This document shows, piece after piece, positions 45,126-54,255 of a DNA stretch of 55,451 bases (position 1 is the first letter of the stretch; the number at the start of each line of letters is the position of its first letter). Under the pieces are notes generated by a model. That model was not told the DNA's origin. It worked only from the letters and a program-made list of their open reading frames with translations, and did no database searches. The stretch is from Armatimonadota bacterium (GTDB taxonomy: Bacteria > Bacteroidota > Ignavibacteria > OLB7). The stretch spans positions 1 through 55,451 of the forward strand of contig JADZEY010000021.1 in NCBI GenBank assembly GCA_020850315.1. Direction: 5' to 3'. The position numbers were made by a program, and so were the translations under genes.

Positions 45126-46634
45126 ATGCAACGCAGATTTCTCAACACCTTCATGCACTCATTGGATCAACCTACCTCAACCAATTCATCGCCACCGAAC
45201 GAGCTTCAGATTCATCACCGGCTGCTCCGCTGGGGCATTGTGGTGGGGTGTGGCGTTGGCATCGCACTAATCCCTCCACCGGAAGGGATCACCCAACAAT
45301 CATGGGGGCTGTTCGCAATTTTTGTGGCCACGATTGTTGGCTCCATCGTTCGCCCTGTCGCAAGCGGGGCGGTGGTGTTGCTTGGGGTTGTGGCAACAAT
45401 GTTTGCCGGGGTGATGCCCGGCAACGACGAAGCCGCCCGGGTTGCCAGCGCGCTGAAAGGCTACGCCGATCCGATTGTGTGGTTGGTGCTGGCCGCATTT
45501 TTCATCTCATCCGGGATGGTGAAAACCGGGTTGGGGAGGCGGATTGCCTTGCTGTTTATCCGTGCGCTTGGCCGCCGCTCAATCGGGCTTGGTTACTCGT
45601 TGATTGCCACCGATATGCTGCTGGCTTCGGTGATCCCATCCAACACCGCCCGCAGCGGCGGCATCATTTTCCCGATTGCCCGCAGCATCTGCCACGCCTA
45701 TGATTCCTATCCGGGACCCACCGCCGGGCGGCTTGGCGCGTTTCTTATGCCGCTGCTGTACCAGTGCGATGTCATCATCTGCGCAATGTTCCTAACCGGC
45801 CAAGCAAGCAACGCGCTGATTGCCAAGTTTGCCAAAGGGGAAACAGGGTTGGAGCTTGGATATGCCCAGTGGCTGGTTGCCGCTATCGTCCCGGGAGCCA
45901 TTGCTTTGTTGGTTGTTCCATTCCTTCTGTACCGAATCAACCCACCCGAAGTGAAAGCCACCCCCGACGCAGCCGCCTTTGCCGATGGCGAGCTGAAATC
46001 AATGGGGAAGATGAGCCGCTCGGAGTGGATTATGCTTGCGGTGTTTCTGCTGATTGGAACCCTCTGGATGACCAAAGAATTTCACAGCATCCACTACTCT
46101 GCCGTGGCACTGCTTGGCATTGTGGCACTGCTGCTGACGCGGGTGTTGGAGTGGGAGGAGCTAATGGCCGAACGGGAGGCGTGGGATGTGTTCATCTGGT
46201 ACGGCGGGCTGGTGCGCATGGCCGAGGCACTAAGCGAAAGCGGCATCACACGCAAGTTTGCCCAAGCCACCGCCACGTTCACCCAGGGGTGGGAACCGTG
46301 GGCGGCGTTGCTGCTGCTGGTGGCCATCTACTTCTACGCCCACTATGCGTTTGCCAGCATCACCGCACACGCCACCGCCATGTTTATCCCCTTCGTTGTT
46401 GTGGTGATTGGTGCCGGCGCGCCACCGTGGGTTGCGGTGCTGTTGCTGGCAGCAGCAAGCAACCTGAGCGCAGGGCTAACCCACTACGGAACAACGCCCG
46501 CACCCATCTACTTCGGTGCTGGCTACGTCACGCAGCGGAAGTGGTGGCGGCTGGGGTTTGCGGCATCGGCTCCGGCACTGATAATCTGGGCCACGATTGG
46601 CATACTGTGGTGGAAGCTGTTGGGGCTGTGGTGA
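45126..46634 (+). CDS. DASS (SLC13) family anion transporter
   Basis: This 502-residue inner-membrane transporter has about 11-12 helices. The SLC13/divalent anion:sodium symporter style is visible in PSNTARSGGIIFPIARSI, the first SNT-type substrate motif, and AASNLSAGLTHYGTTPAPIYFG, the second. It probably carries a di- or tricarboxylate such as 2-oxoglutarate, malate or succinate. The N-terminal ~30 residues are polar; Met 45153 is an alternative start. The TGA stop lies inside a large hairpin at 46630-46672. Confidence 0.92.
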   Translation: MQRRFLNTFMHSLDQPTSTNSSPPNELQIHHRLLRWGIVVGCGVGIALIPPPEGITQQSWGLFAIFVATIVGSIVRPVASGAVVLLGVVATMFAGVMPGNDEAARVASALKGYADPIVWLVLAAFFISSGMVKTGLGRRIALLFIRALGRRSIGLGYSLIATDMLLASVIPSNTARSGGIIFPIARSICHAYDSYPGPTAGRLGAFLMPLLYQCDVIICAMFLTGQASNALIAKFAKGETGLELGYAQWLVAAIVPGAIALLVVPFLLYRINPPEVKATPDAAAFADGELKSMGKMSRSEWIMLAVFLLIGTLWMTKEFHSIHYSAVALLGIVALLLTRVLEWEELMAEREAWDVFIWYGGLVRMAEALSESGITRKFAQATATFTQGWEPWAALLLLVAIYFYAHYAFASITAHATAMFIPFVVVVIGAGAPPWVAVLLLAAASNLSAGLTHYGTTPAPIYFGAGYVTQRKWWRLGFAASAPALIIWATIGILWWKLLGLW

Positions 46635-46672
46635 ATGGGCTGGTAGTGCTTCCATACTACCAACCATTCACC
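46630..46672. terminator. Long hairpin between two convergent genes
   Basis: GGTGAATGG (46630-46638) pairs with CCATTCACC (46664-46672), and inside it TGGTAGT pairs with ACTACCA (46641-46647 with 46656-46662). It begins in the stop codon of the transporter. No T tract follows on either strand, so it may block or stabilise rather than terminate intrinsically. Confidence 0.6.
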
Positions 46673-46686
46673 GCCTCTTCCCATAC

Positions 46687-47223
46687 TCACTCCTGCCCAC
46701 GCAGCCGGGCCAACTGGTTACGTGCCCAGAAATAGAGAACGAACCGCTCGTTGGTGGAAAGGCGTGCGCTTGGGTGGGTAAGTGTATGCAGTGATGGCGG
46801 CATCCGTTCGTAGCGGATAACCGTGGAAATTTCATCTATCAGCTTGCTCTGCTGCTTGGGGGTGTAGCTTCCCCAGCGGGAAAAATTCAGATGTTCACGC
46901 CCTTCATCTACATTATGCACAACAAACCAAGAAATTGGAGCGATGTGTGCAAACCAGGGCCAATCGGTTGTGTGGCTGTGGCAGTCCATGCACGCGGTGC
47001 GAAGAACGTGCCGGGCATCGGTGGGAAGGTGCAAATTCCCTTCGTCGGCAAGCAGTGGATCAACCGGAGGGTTCTGCAATGTTGGCCCAAAAAACTGCAA
47101 CACAACCAACGCGGCAACTACACCGCCAGCGATAATCCACCATTTCCGGCGGGGACGTTTTTTGGGGGTGGGGCTACTGGTGCTGTCAATCGGCTTGATT
47201 TCGGAAGAGGATTGGTTGTTCAT
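46687..47223 (-). CDS. Haem-binding-domain membrane protein
   Basis: This is a 178-residue protein with a polar N-terminus, one membrane helix near 28-47 (WWIIAGGVVAALVVLQFF) and a periplasmic haem-binding domain. The c-type site CMDCH lies at residues 78-82 and is followed by THxT-like HSHTTDWPWFAHIAPISW, as in the Haem_bd family. Met 47223 is preceded by GGGAG; longer versions would overlap the upstream TPR gene. It ends a probable operon of beta-propeller, TPR protein and this cytochrome-like protein. Confidence 0.86.
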   Translation of the reverse strand: MNNQSSSEIKPIDSTSSPTPKKRPRRKWWIIAGGVVAALVVLQFFGPTLQNPPVDPLLADEGNLHLPTDARHVLRTACMDCHSHTTDWPWFAHIAPISWFVVHNVDEGREHLNFSRWGSYTPKQQSKLIDEISTVIRYERMPPSLHTLTHPSARLSTNERFVLYFWARNQLARLRGQE

Positions 47224-47254
47224 GGTAGGCTCCCATTGGGGGAATACGTTCATG

Positions 47255-48793
47255 CTACTGGCAGCGCAGCTGGCGTTGTTGCTGAAATTTCTGGAACTCA
47301 GTCTCGGCACTATCCGCTTCCGATTGCTGGCCTGCACTACGCAATGCTGCGGCCAACATCTGGTGTGCCCCAATGGCATCGCTGAACCGCTCCGCGCCAA
47401 TCTGTTGGTACAGGGCAATCGCACGCTGCAGATGATCTGCCGCAAGGGTTGGGCGGGACGTGGCTTGATAGAGTTCGGCAAAATGGACAAGAAGCAAGGC
47501 AACAGCGGGGTTGTCGGGATCGCCAAGCGTGCGGGCAAAGGCAAGTGCTTCCCCCAACACCTTCTCAGCTTCATCATACCGTTGCTGCGCGGTGCGCAAC
47601 CGCCCCAATTCATCCAGCGCGCCCACGGTGGTGAAGCTCCCCTCTGGATACAGCCGCCGAAGCATTGCAACGGCTGGGGTTATCAAGGTATCGGCATCGG
47701 CAAAGCGGTTCTGTTGCCGTGCAATTTTTGCCGACAGCACCAGCCCCCCCGCAATTTCTGGGTGATCGTGTTCGGCAGCGTACAGGGTGCGGCGCATTGC
47801 CAGCGCGGTGTCGGCAAGCCGTTGGGCCATGGCCAAATCCCCTTCGGCAATATGGATGCTGGCCAACTGCATCAACGATGCAGCAGTAGCGGGGTGCGTC
47901 GCGGGAAAAAGTTTGCGGCGGATTCGCAACGCTTCCTGGGCTAGGGGGAACGCACGGTTGGTGCAGCCCCCCCGCTCCCAAGCCATCCCGCGCATCGCCA
48001 CGGTTGCGGCCAGCAACGGGCGTTCCACCCCCAATCGGTTCAGCATGGCAACAGCACTATCCAAGTAGTTGCTGGCACTTTGGAAATTCCCTTGCTCCAA
48101 CTGCAAGGATCCGATATTCAGCAACCCGGTGGCAAGGTCTTCATGGTCTCCCTTGTACATCCGCCATTTCATCGCCAGTGCCTCGCGGTACAGGGTGTCG
48201 GCTTCGCGGTAGCGGCCCATGGCTTTCAGCAGCAACGCAAAGTTGTTCATGCCGCCAGCAAGCTCGGGGTCATCGGCGGTGTAGATACCACGTTTTAGCA
48301 GCAATGCCTTCCGGTACAAGCTCTCGGCCTCGTTCAATCGCCCCTGCAACCGGACGGCGCGCGCAAGGTAATCGGTAACATCGGCAACGGCAGTGTCGCC
48401 CGGGGGATACAATGCCACGGTCATGGCCAGTGATTGGCGCAGTGCCTGCTCGGCTTCCTCCACTTTCCCTTGATTCAGCCCAAGCCGGCCAACCTCACGC
48501 AAGGCAAAAGCAAGGTCGCGGTGGCTATCGCCAACGATTGATTCGCGGATTTTTTGCACAGCGATTTTGGCAATCACCAGCGCGCTATCGCGGCGGGCTT
48601 GGGGGTAGCGTTGGGCTTGCTTCAGCAGGCTATCCACAGCAAGGGAATCGGCAGGGTTGCGGTAGCTTCCGTTGCTGGGTGCGTGGGTTCGCAGCACGCT
48701 AAGGCTAAACAACAACGGTGCCGAACAGAACACCATAATGCCGCACGAAAGCAGCAGTATGGTTTTGGCAGTGTGGAAGGTTGCGGCAATCAT
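47255..48793 (-). CDS. Tetratricopeptide-repeat protein
   Basis: This 512-residue exported or membrane-anchored protein has an N-terminal hydrophobic segment (ILLLSCGIMVFCSAPLLFSL) and about nine or ten TPR units of the kinesin-light-chain type, about 42 residues each. Examples are GLNQGKVEEAEQALRQSLAM, LQGRLNEAESLYRKALLLKR and AMGRYREADTLYREALAMKW. It probably acts as a protein-binding scaffold in the periplasm. It lies 17 nt after the beta-propeller gene and 31 nt before the haem-binding gene. Confidence 0.9.
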   Translation of the reverse strand: MIAATFHTAKTILLLSCGIMVFCSAPLLFSLSVLRTHAPSNGSYRNPADSLAVDSLLKQAQRYPQARRDSALVIAKIAVQKIRESIVGDSHRDLAFALREVGRLGLNQGKVEEAEQALRQSLAMTVALYPPGDTAVADVTDYLARAVRLQGRLNEAESLYRKALLLKRGIYTADDPELAGGMNNFALLLKAMGRYREADTLYREALAMKWRMYKGDHEDLATGLLNIGSLQLEQGNFQSASNYLDSAVAMLNRLGVERPLLAATVAMRGMAWERGGCTNRAFPLAQEALRIRRKLFPATHPATAASLMQLASIHIAEGDLAMAQRLADTALAMRRTLYAAEHDHPEIAGGLVLSAKIARQQNRFADADTLITPAVAMLRRLYPEGSFTTVGALDELGRLRTAQQRYDEAEKVLGEALAFARTLGDPDNPAVALLLVHFAELYQATSRPTLAADHLQRAIALYQQIGAERFSDAIGAHQMLAAALRSAGQQSEADSAETEFQKFQQQRQLRCQ

Positions 48794-48810
48794 CGGTTAT
48801 GGTTGAAAGA

Positions 48811-49830
48811 TTATCCCCAGAAGAAGCAGAAGCGTTTGGGAAGCTCAATCCTTCCGCTCCCACATTTCACTGCTGACCCCAACGTAATCTTGTAGTTCTT
48901 GGTGAGTTGGAAGGTTTGCACAGTGCTGGATTTCATGTTCGTGAAAACATACCATCCGGGTTTTCCTGGCCAGGCCAGCACCGCGCTTGGCATAGCAACG
49001 TCTTCGGTGCGGAACACCAATTCGCCAGTATTGGAATTAATGACATCCAGCGCGCTTAACCCTTCGAACGTTGCAAGCACAATGCTATCGTTAACGGCCT
49101 CAAATCCGTGGTACGTATTTTCCAGAACATCGGTGGCTGTTCCGGGCAATGGTGTTTGAATAAACCGGACAAATTTCCCGGTCTCCGTCTGGTACATAAA
49201 CATCCCCGAAACCCAATTTGCTCCACAGTAGAAATAGCGATCGGACGAGCTTCCAGCAAGGCCACGGGGGATATATTTAGTAGAAACGAACCGCACAACT
49301 TTACGGGTTTGCAGGTCAATCACCGACACCCCAGGGTTGGTTTTGCTGGTGGCATAAACGTAGCGTTCGGTTCCGCCAAGCCGAATATTGTGCGGCGATG
49401 AGACATCAGGGATGCGCTCTTCGATCTGCATAGATTCATAGCCAATAATCAGGATAGCATTGCCGTAGCGATTGGCCAGCATAAACCGCTTGCCGTCGGG
49501 GAACTCCATCATATGCTCCGCATACATTTTCCCCACGGTTAACTCACCTTTCAGTTGAAAGGTTTTAGTGTCGTAGAACTTCACCTTCTGATCCCCTTCC
49601 ACTGCCACAGCCAATGTTTTTTGATCGCCGGAAACGCTAGCGAAATATGGGCTTTCTCCAACGTGAATAACACGAATTTCCTTCATGGTGGTTAAATCCA
49701 CCAACGAGACCGACGAATCGGCCTGGTTCACCACAAAGACTTTTGTGGCAGGTTCTTTAGCCGTTGCAGTTAATGCCAGCAACAAGGCATAGGCGGGGAG
49801 CAGTGCAACACTGCGAAGTATTCTGTGCAT
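48811..49830 (-). CDS. Exported YVTN-type beta-propeller protein
   Basis: This is a 339-residue secreted seven-bladed beta-propeller. Met 49830 starts the signal MHRILRSVALLPAYALLLALTATA. Repeats such as VFVVNQADSSVSLVDLTTMK, VKFYDTKTFQLKGELTVG and GVSVIDLQTRKVVRF are typical YVTN/YncE blades. In Bacteroidota such propellers can act with TonB receptors as surface capture proteins (BtuG with BtuB for vitamin B12), which makes a link to the nearby receptor plausible but unproven. It is preceded by a structured RNA copy at 50022-50105. Confidence 0.86.
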   Translation of the reverse strand: MHRILRSVALLPAYALLLALTATAKEPATKVFVVNQADSSVSLVDLTTMKEIRVIHVGESPYFASVSGDQKTLAVAVEGDQKVKFYDTKTFQLKGELTVGKMYAEHMMEFPDGKRFMLANRYGNAILIIGYESMQIEERIPDVSSPHNIRLGGTERYVYATSKTNPGVSVIDLQTRKVVRFVSTKYIPRGLAGSSSDRYFYCGANWVSGMFMYQTETGKFVRFIQTPLPGTATDVLENTYHGFEAVNDSIVLATFEGLSALDVINSNTGELVFRTEDVAMPSAVLAWPGKPGWYVFTNMKSSTVQTFQLTKNYKITLGSAVKCGSGRIELPKRFCFFWG

Positions 49831-50021
49831 GGTGAATGATTGGTTAGTTAGTTGGGAATATCGGTTGTGATAACCGTTGTAAAATGTACCACCAAGCATC
49901 CGTACAGTGCCCTCACGATACCATAGCGCGACAAGGAGCGCTCATACAACCCGTTTTCAACCGAGAGCAAGGAACGGCACCACACAGATGCTGGTGGCAC
50001 ACAATGAGTTATTAGCTATTA

Positions 50022-50105
50022 TCGGCCCCCCCTTGGCAACTACTGTGCTGTCAGTTTATAATTACCAGCGGCCCAACCATTCCAGAATGAGCCATAGGGG
50101 GCCGA
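50022..50105 (-). promoter_or_regulatory. Structured leader RNA, copy A (three-way junction, unknown class)
   Basis: On the minus strand this folds as a three-way junction. P1 pairs TCGGCCCCCT (50105-50096) with GGGGGGGCCGA (50032-50022). P2 is GGCTC/GGGCC (50093-50089, 50074-50070), and its loop contains TTCTGGAATGGTT. P3 is GGTAAT/GTTGCC (50066-50061, 50040-50035), and its loop contains CTGACAGCACAG. It starts 21 nt after the beta-helix stop and lies about 190 nt before the beta-propeller gene. Copy B at 54151-54230 has the same fold and loops. It matches none of the riboswitch classes I can recall. Confidence 0.68.
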
Positions 50106-50126
50106 CAATATTCTCCCCTCTTCAAC

Positions 50127-51263
50127 CTATTTATCTCGTTTAGCAGTAAAGCACCCTAAGTCTGGATCATAAGCGGGATTGCCTTTACCCATTGCTGGCG
50201 ACCCAGCTTGAAGGTGCACGTCATTGTCATCCGTTAAAGCATTCATATCAGGGTTGAATTTCATGAACTGAGGATCAACCTGAATAAGGTCTGTAGATTG
50301 TGGCCTGCCATAACCATCTGCTGGGTAGAAAAACTGTTGTAAGGAATCAATGGTTGTATAGAACAAGTTATTCCCATACGAACAGTTCGCCGTATCAGCT
50401 TTTTTAGTGATATTCAAACCTAATCTTGTATTTACCATAATGTTATTGTACACCTTTGCACGGGAGAACAGATCAATTTTAATACCAGCACCTGGCCGCG
50501 ACGAATTCTTATGACCCGAGTTGATAATGGTGTTATTATAAATTTCAACATCAGTTTGTGGGAACAGCACAGTTGAGCCAGTTTCAACGCGGATACATTG
50601 ATCCGTACAACTCCAGATATAGTTGTACGCTATTTTCCCTTTGAACCCTGACTTGAAATTCGGCCCAGAACCTTCAACTTCACCATTCCATAAAAACTGA
50701 TTACGTAGGATGTGACCTTTACCACCATACAGCATAAAGCCATCATCCTTTGGCTTATAAAGAATGCAATCTTCCATATAAAATTCGCTAGTATTTGCAG
50801 CGTTTGAGAAATAATAGACGGCTGGCCGGGGCCTTCCATCAGGGCGGATTCCGCCAGCATAATCTATACGACACCATTTCAGGCTGACAACGCTTGGTGA
50901 ATCGCAAAGGATACCTGCCCAAGAACCCGTTTTTTGCCTTGCTGCATCCGGTCCCATGTAGATCATAGCATCTTTAGACCCATGTGCAAAAAGTGCGCCT
51001 TTGATAATCAGCGCGTGATTGCTCATATCAATCAGCTTTGCACCTGGTTCAATCGTTAAAGTATCCCCCTTTAACACTGTTGCATCAGCAGCAAGGTAAT
51101 AGGTTTTATTAGCCTTCATTATTCCCTTAATATTCCCCTTTACGGTATCGCTGATCGTTTGCGGATCTGGGGTATTAGGGTCTGTTGTGGTGTCATCACC
51201 GCAAGCAATTATCCCTGCGGCAAGCAGGAATGCAGCTATAAGCAAGCGTAGCTGTTGTTTCAT
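50127..51263 (-). CDS. Right-handed beta-helix lipoprotein
   Basis: This 378-residue lipoprotein begins at Met 51263, with AGGAA upstream. Its lipobox is AAGIIAC, giving a lipidated cysteine near residue 21. A short Asp/Thr/Pro linker follows. The body has parallel beta-helix repeats like those of NosD and pectate-lyase-like surface proteins (ALIIKGALFAHGSKD, FYMEDCILYKPKDDGFML, VEIYNNTIINSG, AKVYNNIMVNTRLG). No catalytic motif is evident. It follows the TonB receptor by 91 nt and shares its AT-richer composition, so a receptor-linked surface role is likely. Confidence 0.84.
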   Translation of the reverse strand: MKQQLRLLIAAFLLAAGIIACGDDTTTDPNTPDPQTISDTVKGNIKGIMKANKTYYLAADATVLKGDTLTIEPGAKLIDMSNHALIIKGALFAHGSKDAMIYMGPDAARQKTGSWAGILCDSPSVVSLKWCRIDYAGGIRPDGRPRPAVYYFSNAANTSEFYMEDCILYKPKDDGFMLYGGKGHILRNQFLWNGEVEGSGPNFKSGFKGKIAYNYIWSCTDQCIRVETGSTVLFPQTDVEIYNNTIINSGHKNSSRPGAGIKIDLFSRAKVYNNIMVNTRLGLNITKKADTANCSYGNNLFYTTIDSLQQFFYPADGYGRPQSTDLIQVDPQFMKFNPDMNALTDDNDVHLQAGSPAMGKGNPAYDPDLGCFTAKRDK

Positions 51264-51354
51264 TTGGCAGTTCCTGTAAATGGTTAAACTGGTTGGTTTA
51301 GGTCTGGATAGGCGATCATGTTGCACTTTTAGCTCAAGCATCTGCATAGGGTAT

Positions 51355-54030
51355 CTACAGTAATTTCCACTGCAAGCCTATGGCTGCTGTGCTTCCGAAA
51401 TGTTCTTCTTCAATCAATCCACCTTTTTGAGTGATTATGCGGTATGGCATGTTTAATAGGTTGTTCAATCGTAAAAACAACGACAAGCCGGAACCGATTG
51501 ATTTATTGCATGAAAAATCTAATGCCGCATAATCATCAAGCAAGTGATTCTGATCTTTGTAAAGGGATACGCTATGAATACGTTGTCCCGTATAGACAAG
51601 GCTTAGCTGGGCAAATAATCCCAATTCCGCAGGGTTAAACGATATGGCTATGTTTCCACCATGCTCTGATTGGCCTTGTAATGCACGGGTTTCTGGAACA
51701 AGTAATGTTTGCCCAGCAGCACGATCGAATAAGACCTTATCAGCAGTAATCGTGGAATACGCCCACGTGTAGAAAGCTTGTACACCAAGACTGTACGGGA
51801 GCATTACGCCAACAACAAACTCCCCACCATATACCATTGCCGAACCAAAATTGCGAGGCTGAATGCTAGGCAGTGAAGGATTTCTAATATCTACAGCACG
51901 CTCAATCGGATCATCAATCTTCTTGAAAAATGCACCAACTGAAAATTGCTCGATAAGTGAAGGGTAAAGCTCATAGCGAATATCTACATTTGTTGATTGT
52001 GACCGCTTAAGATCAGGGTTCCCTAATTCACGATTATCTTCCCCTTGTGAATTATATGGAACAAGATCATAAAAGTTTGGACGACTAATCGTGCGCCCCA
52101 ATGAGAAGCGCAAATATGATTCTGGAGATAGAGTATAACGTAAATGGAGGCTAGGTAAAATATCCGTGTAGCTATTCGATGCTGTTACTTGCTGAACTTG
52201 CGTGATATCAAAGGTTGAGTAACTCCCCGATGTGGTTTCAGTACGAACCCCAGCAATAGCCTTCCATAGGCCACTTTCCCATGTACCCATCAAATACCCC
52301 GCGTATAATTCTTCCTCACATTGGTAATTATTATTACCATATTCTGGTGTTCCACCAGTGTTTAATACTTCCCATTGTAGGTCATCAACATTAGTAAATC
52401 TGGGTAGGTTACCCGCAGAATCAGTTATAGGCAACAGCCTATATTCATTTTGTGCATTTGCTCGTTTTTTTGTTTTTAACAGTGTTCCAGCATTAATAGT
52501 TATTCCGCTATTTTTCCATTTTTTCCATGATATATCTAATCCACCGATGATGTCACGATCTTCATTATGCTGCCAATCATGGACAATAGCATAGAATACT
52601 GGCTGCGATGCAACTACATTCTCACGCAGCTCAGATACTGTGGCTAATTCTGCACGGTCAGGCTTAAATTGCCGTGCCTCCAACCACCCTGCTCGCCAAC
52701 CCAATGATAAATCACCGAATGCATGCTTACCTGACACTACTGTATTGGCTAATGTATAGGTTTGAACCACAGACCGAATACAATTATACAATACAGGCTG
52801 ATAGACATAATTTGAATCTCCTAATATCCGAGTCTCGACATTACGCCGAACAAAACCATTAAATGATATATTCACTTCATTTTCTTTATTGAAAATATAA
52901 TCTACTTTGGTGTTAAGTCCCCATTTTGTTTTATCGTGACTATGAAACCTATGTTGACGGCGAATAAGGTATTCATTATTATCAGCATCAATAGCATCAT
53001 AATTACGAACCGCTTGAGAGTAGCGATATGTTTGCTGAACACTTCCCGCCATAATCACCCCTAAATGCCCATCTAAAAAACGATTCCCCAAAGTAATGTC
53101 TCCAAATATGTCTGGCGAAGCAGGTTTTGAGGACATCTTAAAATAATTTCGTGGGAAATCATTAACCTGTGCTTGATATGTAGTTCCGAATCGCTTCAGA
53201 GGATCTTCAAAAATTGAGTCGGTAGGAAACGAAGTGAAGTTTGTGTTGATAAGCTGGGCACTATATCCAGTACCAATTTTTGCCTGTGCAATAAGCGTGT
53301 CTGGTGCAGTTTTCATTACCAGGTTCACCGAACCACCGATTGCATCACCCTCCATGTCAGGGGTTAAGGATTTTGCGACCTCAATCCTCTGTAGAAGATC
53401 AGAAGGTAGAAAATCCATCTGCAGAACGCGAGTATTTGTGCTTGGAGATGGAGCGCGAACCCCGTCAACAAGGATGCTGTTGTAGCGGGATTCCAATCCA
53501 CGAACGATGGCATCGCGTACCTCACCACGAACCCGTGTTACCGATACCCCAGGAATCCGTTGCATTGATTCGGCTGTGGAGGGGTCGGGATAACGCGCTA
53601 TTTCCTCGGCACTTAGATTATTAACAACGGATGCTGCATTCTTTTCGGCAGTGCGTGCATACCCCATCGTCTCCTTATTGGCACGTGCGGTTACCACTAC
53701 CCCTGTGGAATTTGCCACCCGTTGGAGCAAAGAAATTGACACCTCAGTTTGATGGCTAGGCTGAACTACAACCGAAACACGCCCTGTATCATATCCAATA
53801 GATGTGATAATCAGATTATAATTTCCTGTTTGCAGATTCTGAATAATGAATGCACCAGCATCATTGGAGATTGCTCCAGATTTTGTCTCTTGCACCTTGA
53901 TTGTCACACCTTCAATTGGCTTCCCCACATCATCCCTTATCACTCCTTTAATACTCCCTGTCTGTTGTGAAAAAGCAAAGCAAGGAATAAGAAACAACAT
54001 GAGGATAATACTTGCTCTGTCAAATTTCAT
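51355..54030 (-). CDS. TonB-dependent receptor
   Basis: This is an 891-residue outer-membrane receptor. Met 54030 starts the signal peptide MKFDRASIILMLFLIPCFAF, though two Met codons upstream (54075, 54084) are possible and none has a Shine-Dalgarno sequence. A carboxypeptidase-regulatory-like domain (GSIKGVIRDDVGKPIEGVTI) covers about 25-105. The plug shows SMQRIPGVSVTRVRGEVRDAIVRGLESRYNSILVDGV. The barrel ends in IGLQWKLL. A structured RNA (copy B) lies 120 nt upstream and a beta-helix lipoprotein gene follows. The substrate is unknown. Confidence 0.94.
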   Translation of the reverse strand: MKFDRASIILMLFLIPCFAFSQQTGSIKGVIRDDVGKPIEGVTIKVQETKSGAISNDAGAFIIQNLQTGNYNLIITSIGYDTGRVSVVVQPSHQTEVSISLLQRVANSTGVVVTARANKETMGYARTAEKNAASVVNNLSAEEIARYPDPSTAESMQRIPGVSVTRVRGEVRDAIVRGLESRYNSILVDGVRAPSPSTNTRVLQMDFLPSDLLQRIEVAKSLTPDMEGDAIGGSVNLVMKTAPDTLIAQAKIGTGYSAQLINTNFTSFPTDSIFEDPLKRFGTTYQAQVNDFPRNYFKMSSKPASPDIFGDITLGNRFLDGHLGVIMAGSVQQTYRYSQAVRNYDAIDADNNEYLIRRQHRFHSHDKTKWGLNTKVDYIFNKENEVNISFNGFVRRNVETRILGDSNYVYQPVLYNCIRSVVQTYTLANTVVSGKHAFGDLSLGWRAGWLEARQFKPDRAELATVSELRENVVASQPVFYAIVHDWQHNEDRDIIGGLDISWKKWKNSGITINAGTLLKTKKRANAQNEYRLLPITDSAGNLPRFTNVDDLQWEVLNTGGTPEYGNNNYQCEEELYAGYLMGTWESGLWKAIAGVRTETTSGSYSTFDITQVQQVTASNSYTDILPSLHLRYTLSPESYLRFSLGRTISRPNFYDLVPYNSQGEDNRELGNPDLKRSQSTNVDIRYELYPSLIEQFSVGAFFKKIDDPIERAVDIRNPSLPSIQPRNFGSAMVYGGEFVVGVMLPYSLGVQAFYTWAYSTITADKVLFDRAAGQTLLVPETRALQGQSEHGGNIAISFNPAELGLFAQLSLVYTGQRIHSVSLYKDQNHLLDDYAALDFSCNKSIGSGLSLFLRLNNLLNMPYRIITQKGGLIEEEHFGSTAAIGLQWKLL

Positions 54031-54104
54031 AGGACAGTACATTTGCATTGTAAGGATATTAGTCTGTTTTTTCATGGGTATCATGTTGGGAGAAATAGAG
54101 ACCT

Positions 54105-54130
54105 CACAATTTCAATAATGTCACATTGTG
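54105..54130 (-). promoter_or_regulatory. Leader hairpin between copy B RNA and the TonB receptor start
   Basis: CACAAT (54130-54125 read on the minus strand) pairs with ATTGTG (54110-54105). It is a weak 6-bp stem without a T tract and could be part of an expression platform acting on translation. Confidence 0.35.
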
Positions 54131-54150
54131 CTTGCGATGAATAGACACCA

Positions 54151-54230
54151 CCAGCCCCCCTGATAATCGTGCGCTGTCAAAACAATTATCGGTAGGTAAC
54201 CATTTCCTGAAAAAACCTACAGGAGGCCGA
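54151..54230 (-). promoter_or_regulatory. Structured leader RNA, copy B (three-way junction, unknown class)
   Basis: On the minus strand P1 pairs CGGCCTCCT (54229-54221) with the AGGGGGGCTG side (54161-54152, one bulged G). P2 is GTAGGT/ACCTAC (54220-54215, 54197-54192), with loop TTTTTCAGGAAATGGTT. P3 is GATAAT/ATTATC (54190-54185, 54167-54162), with loop TGTTTTGACAGCGCACG. The stems of P2 and P3 differ in sequence from copy A yet still pair, while TTCnGGAA(A)TGGTT and TGACAGCRCA are kept. It lies upstream of the TonB receptor. Confidence 0.7.
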
Positions 54231-54255
54231 TGGCGTTGTTCTATCTTCTTCGTGC

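Noticed and set aside
46687-47670. Longer version of the haem-binding protein
   Set aside because: The extra 149 codons overlap the TPR gene in another frame and look unlike protein; Met 47223 has a good ribosome site.
50022-54230. Known riboswitch classes for the two junction RNAs (TPP, cobalamin)
   Set aside because: Copy A has a chance AATTACCAGCG on the plus strand reminiscent of TPP, but it is not kept in copy B and faces away from the genes; the conserved cobalamin core segments are absent and the element is too short.
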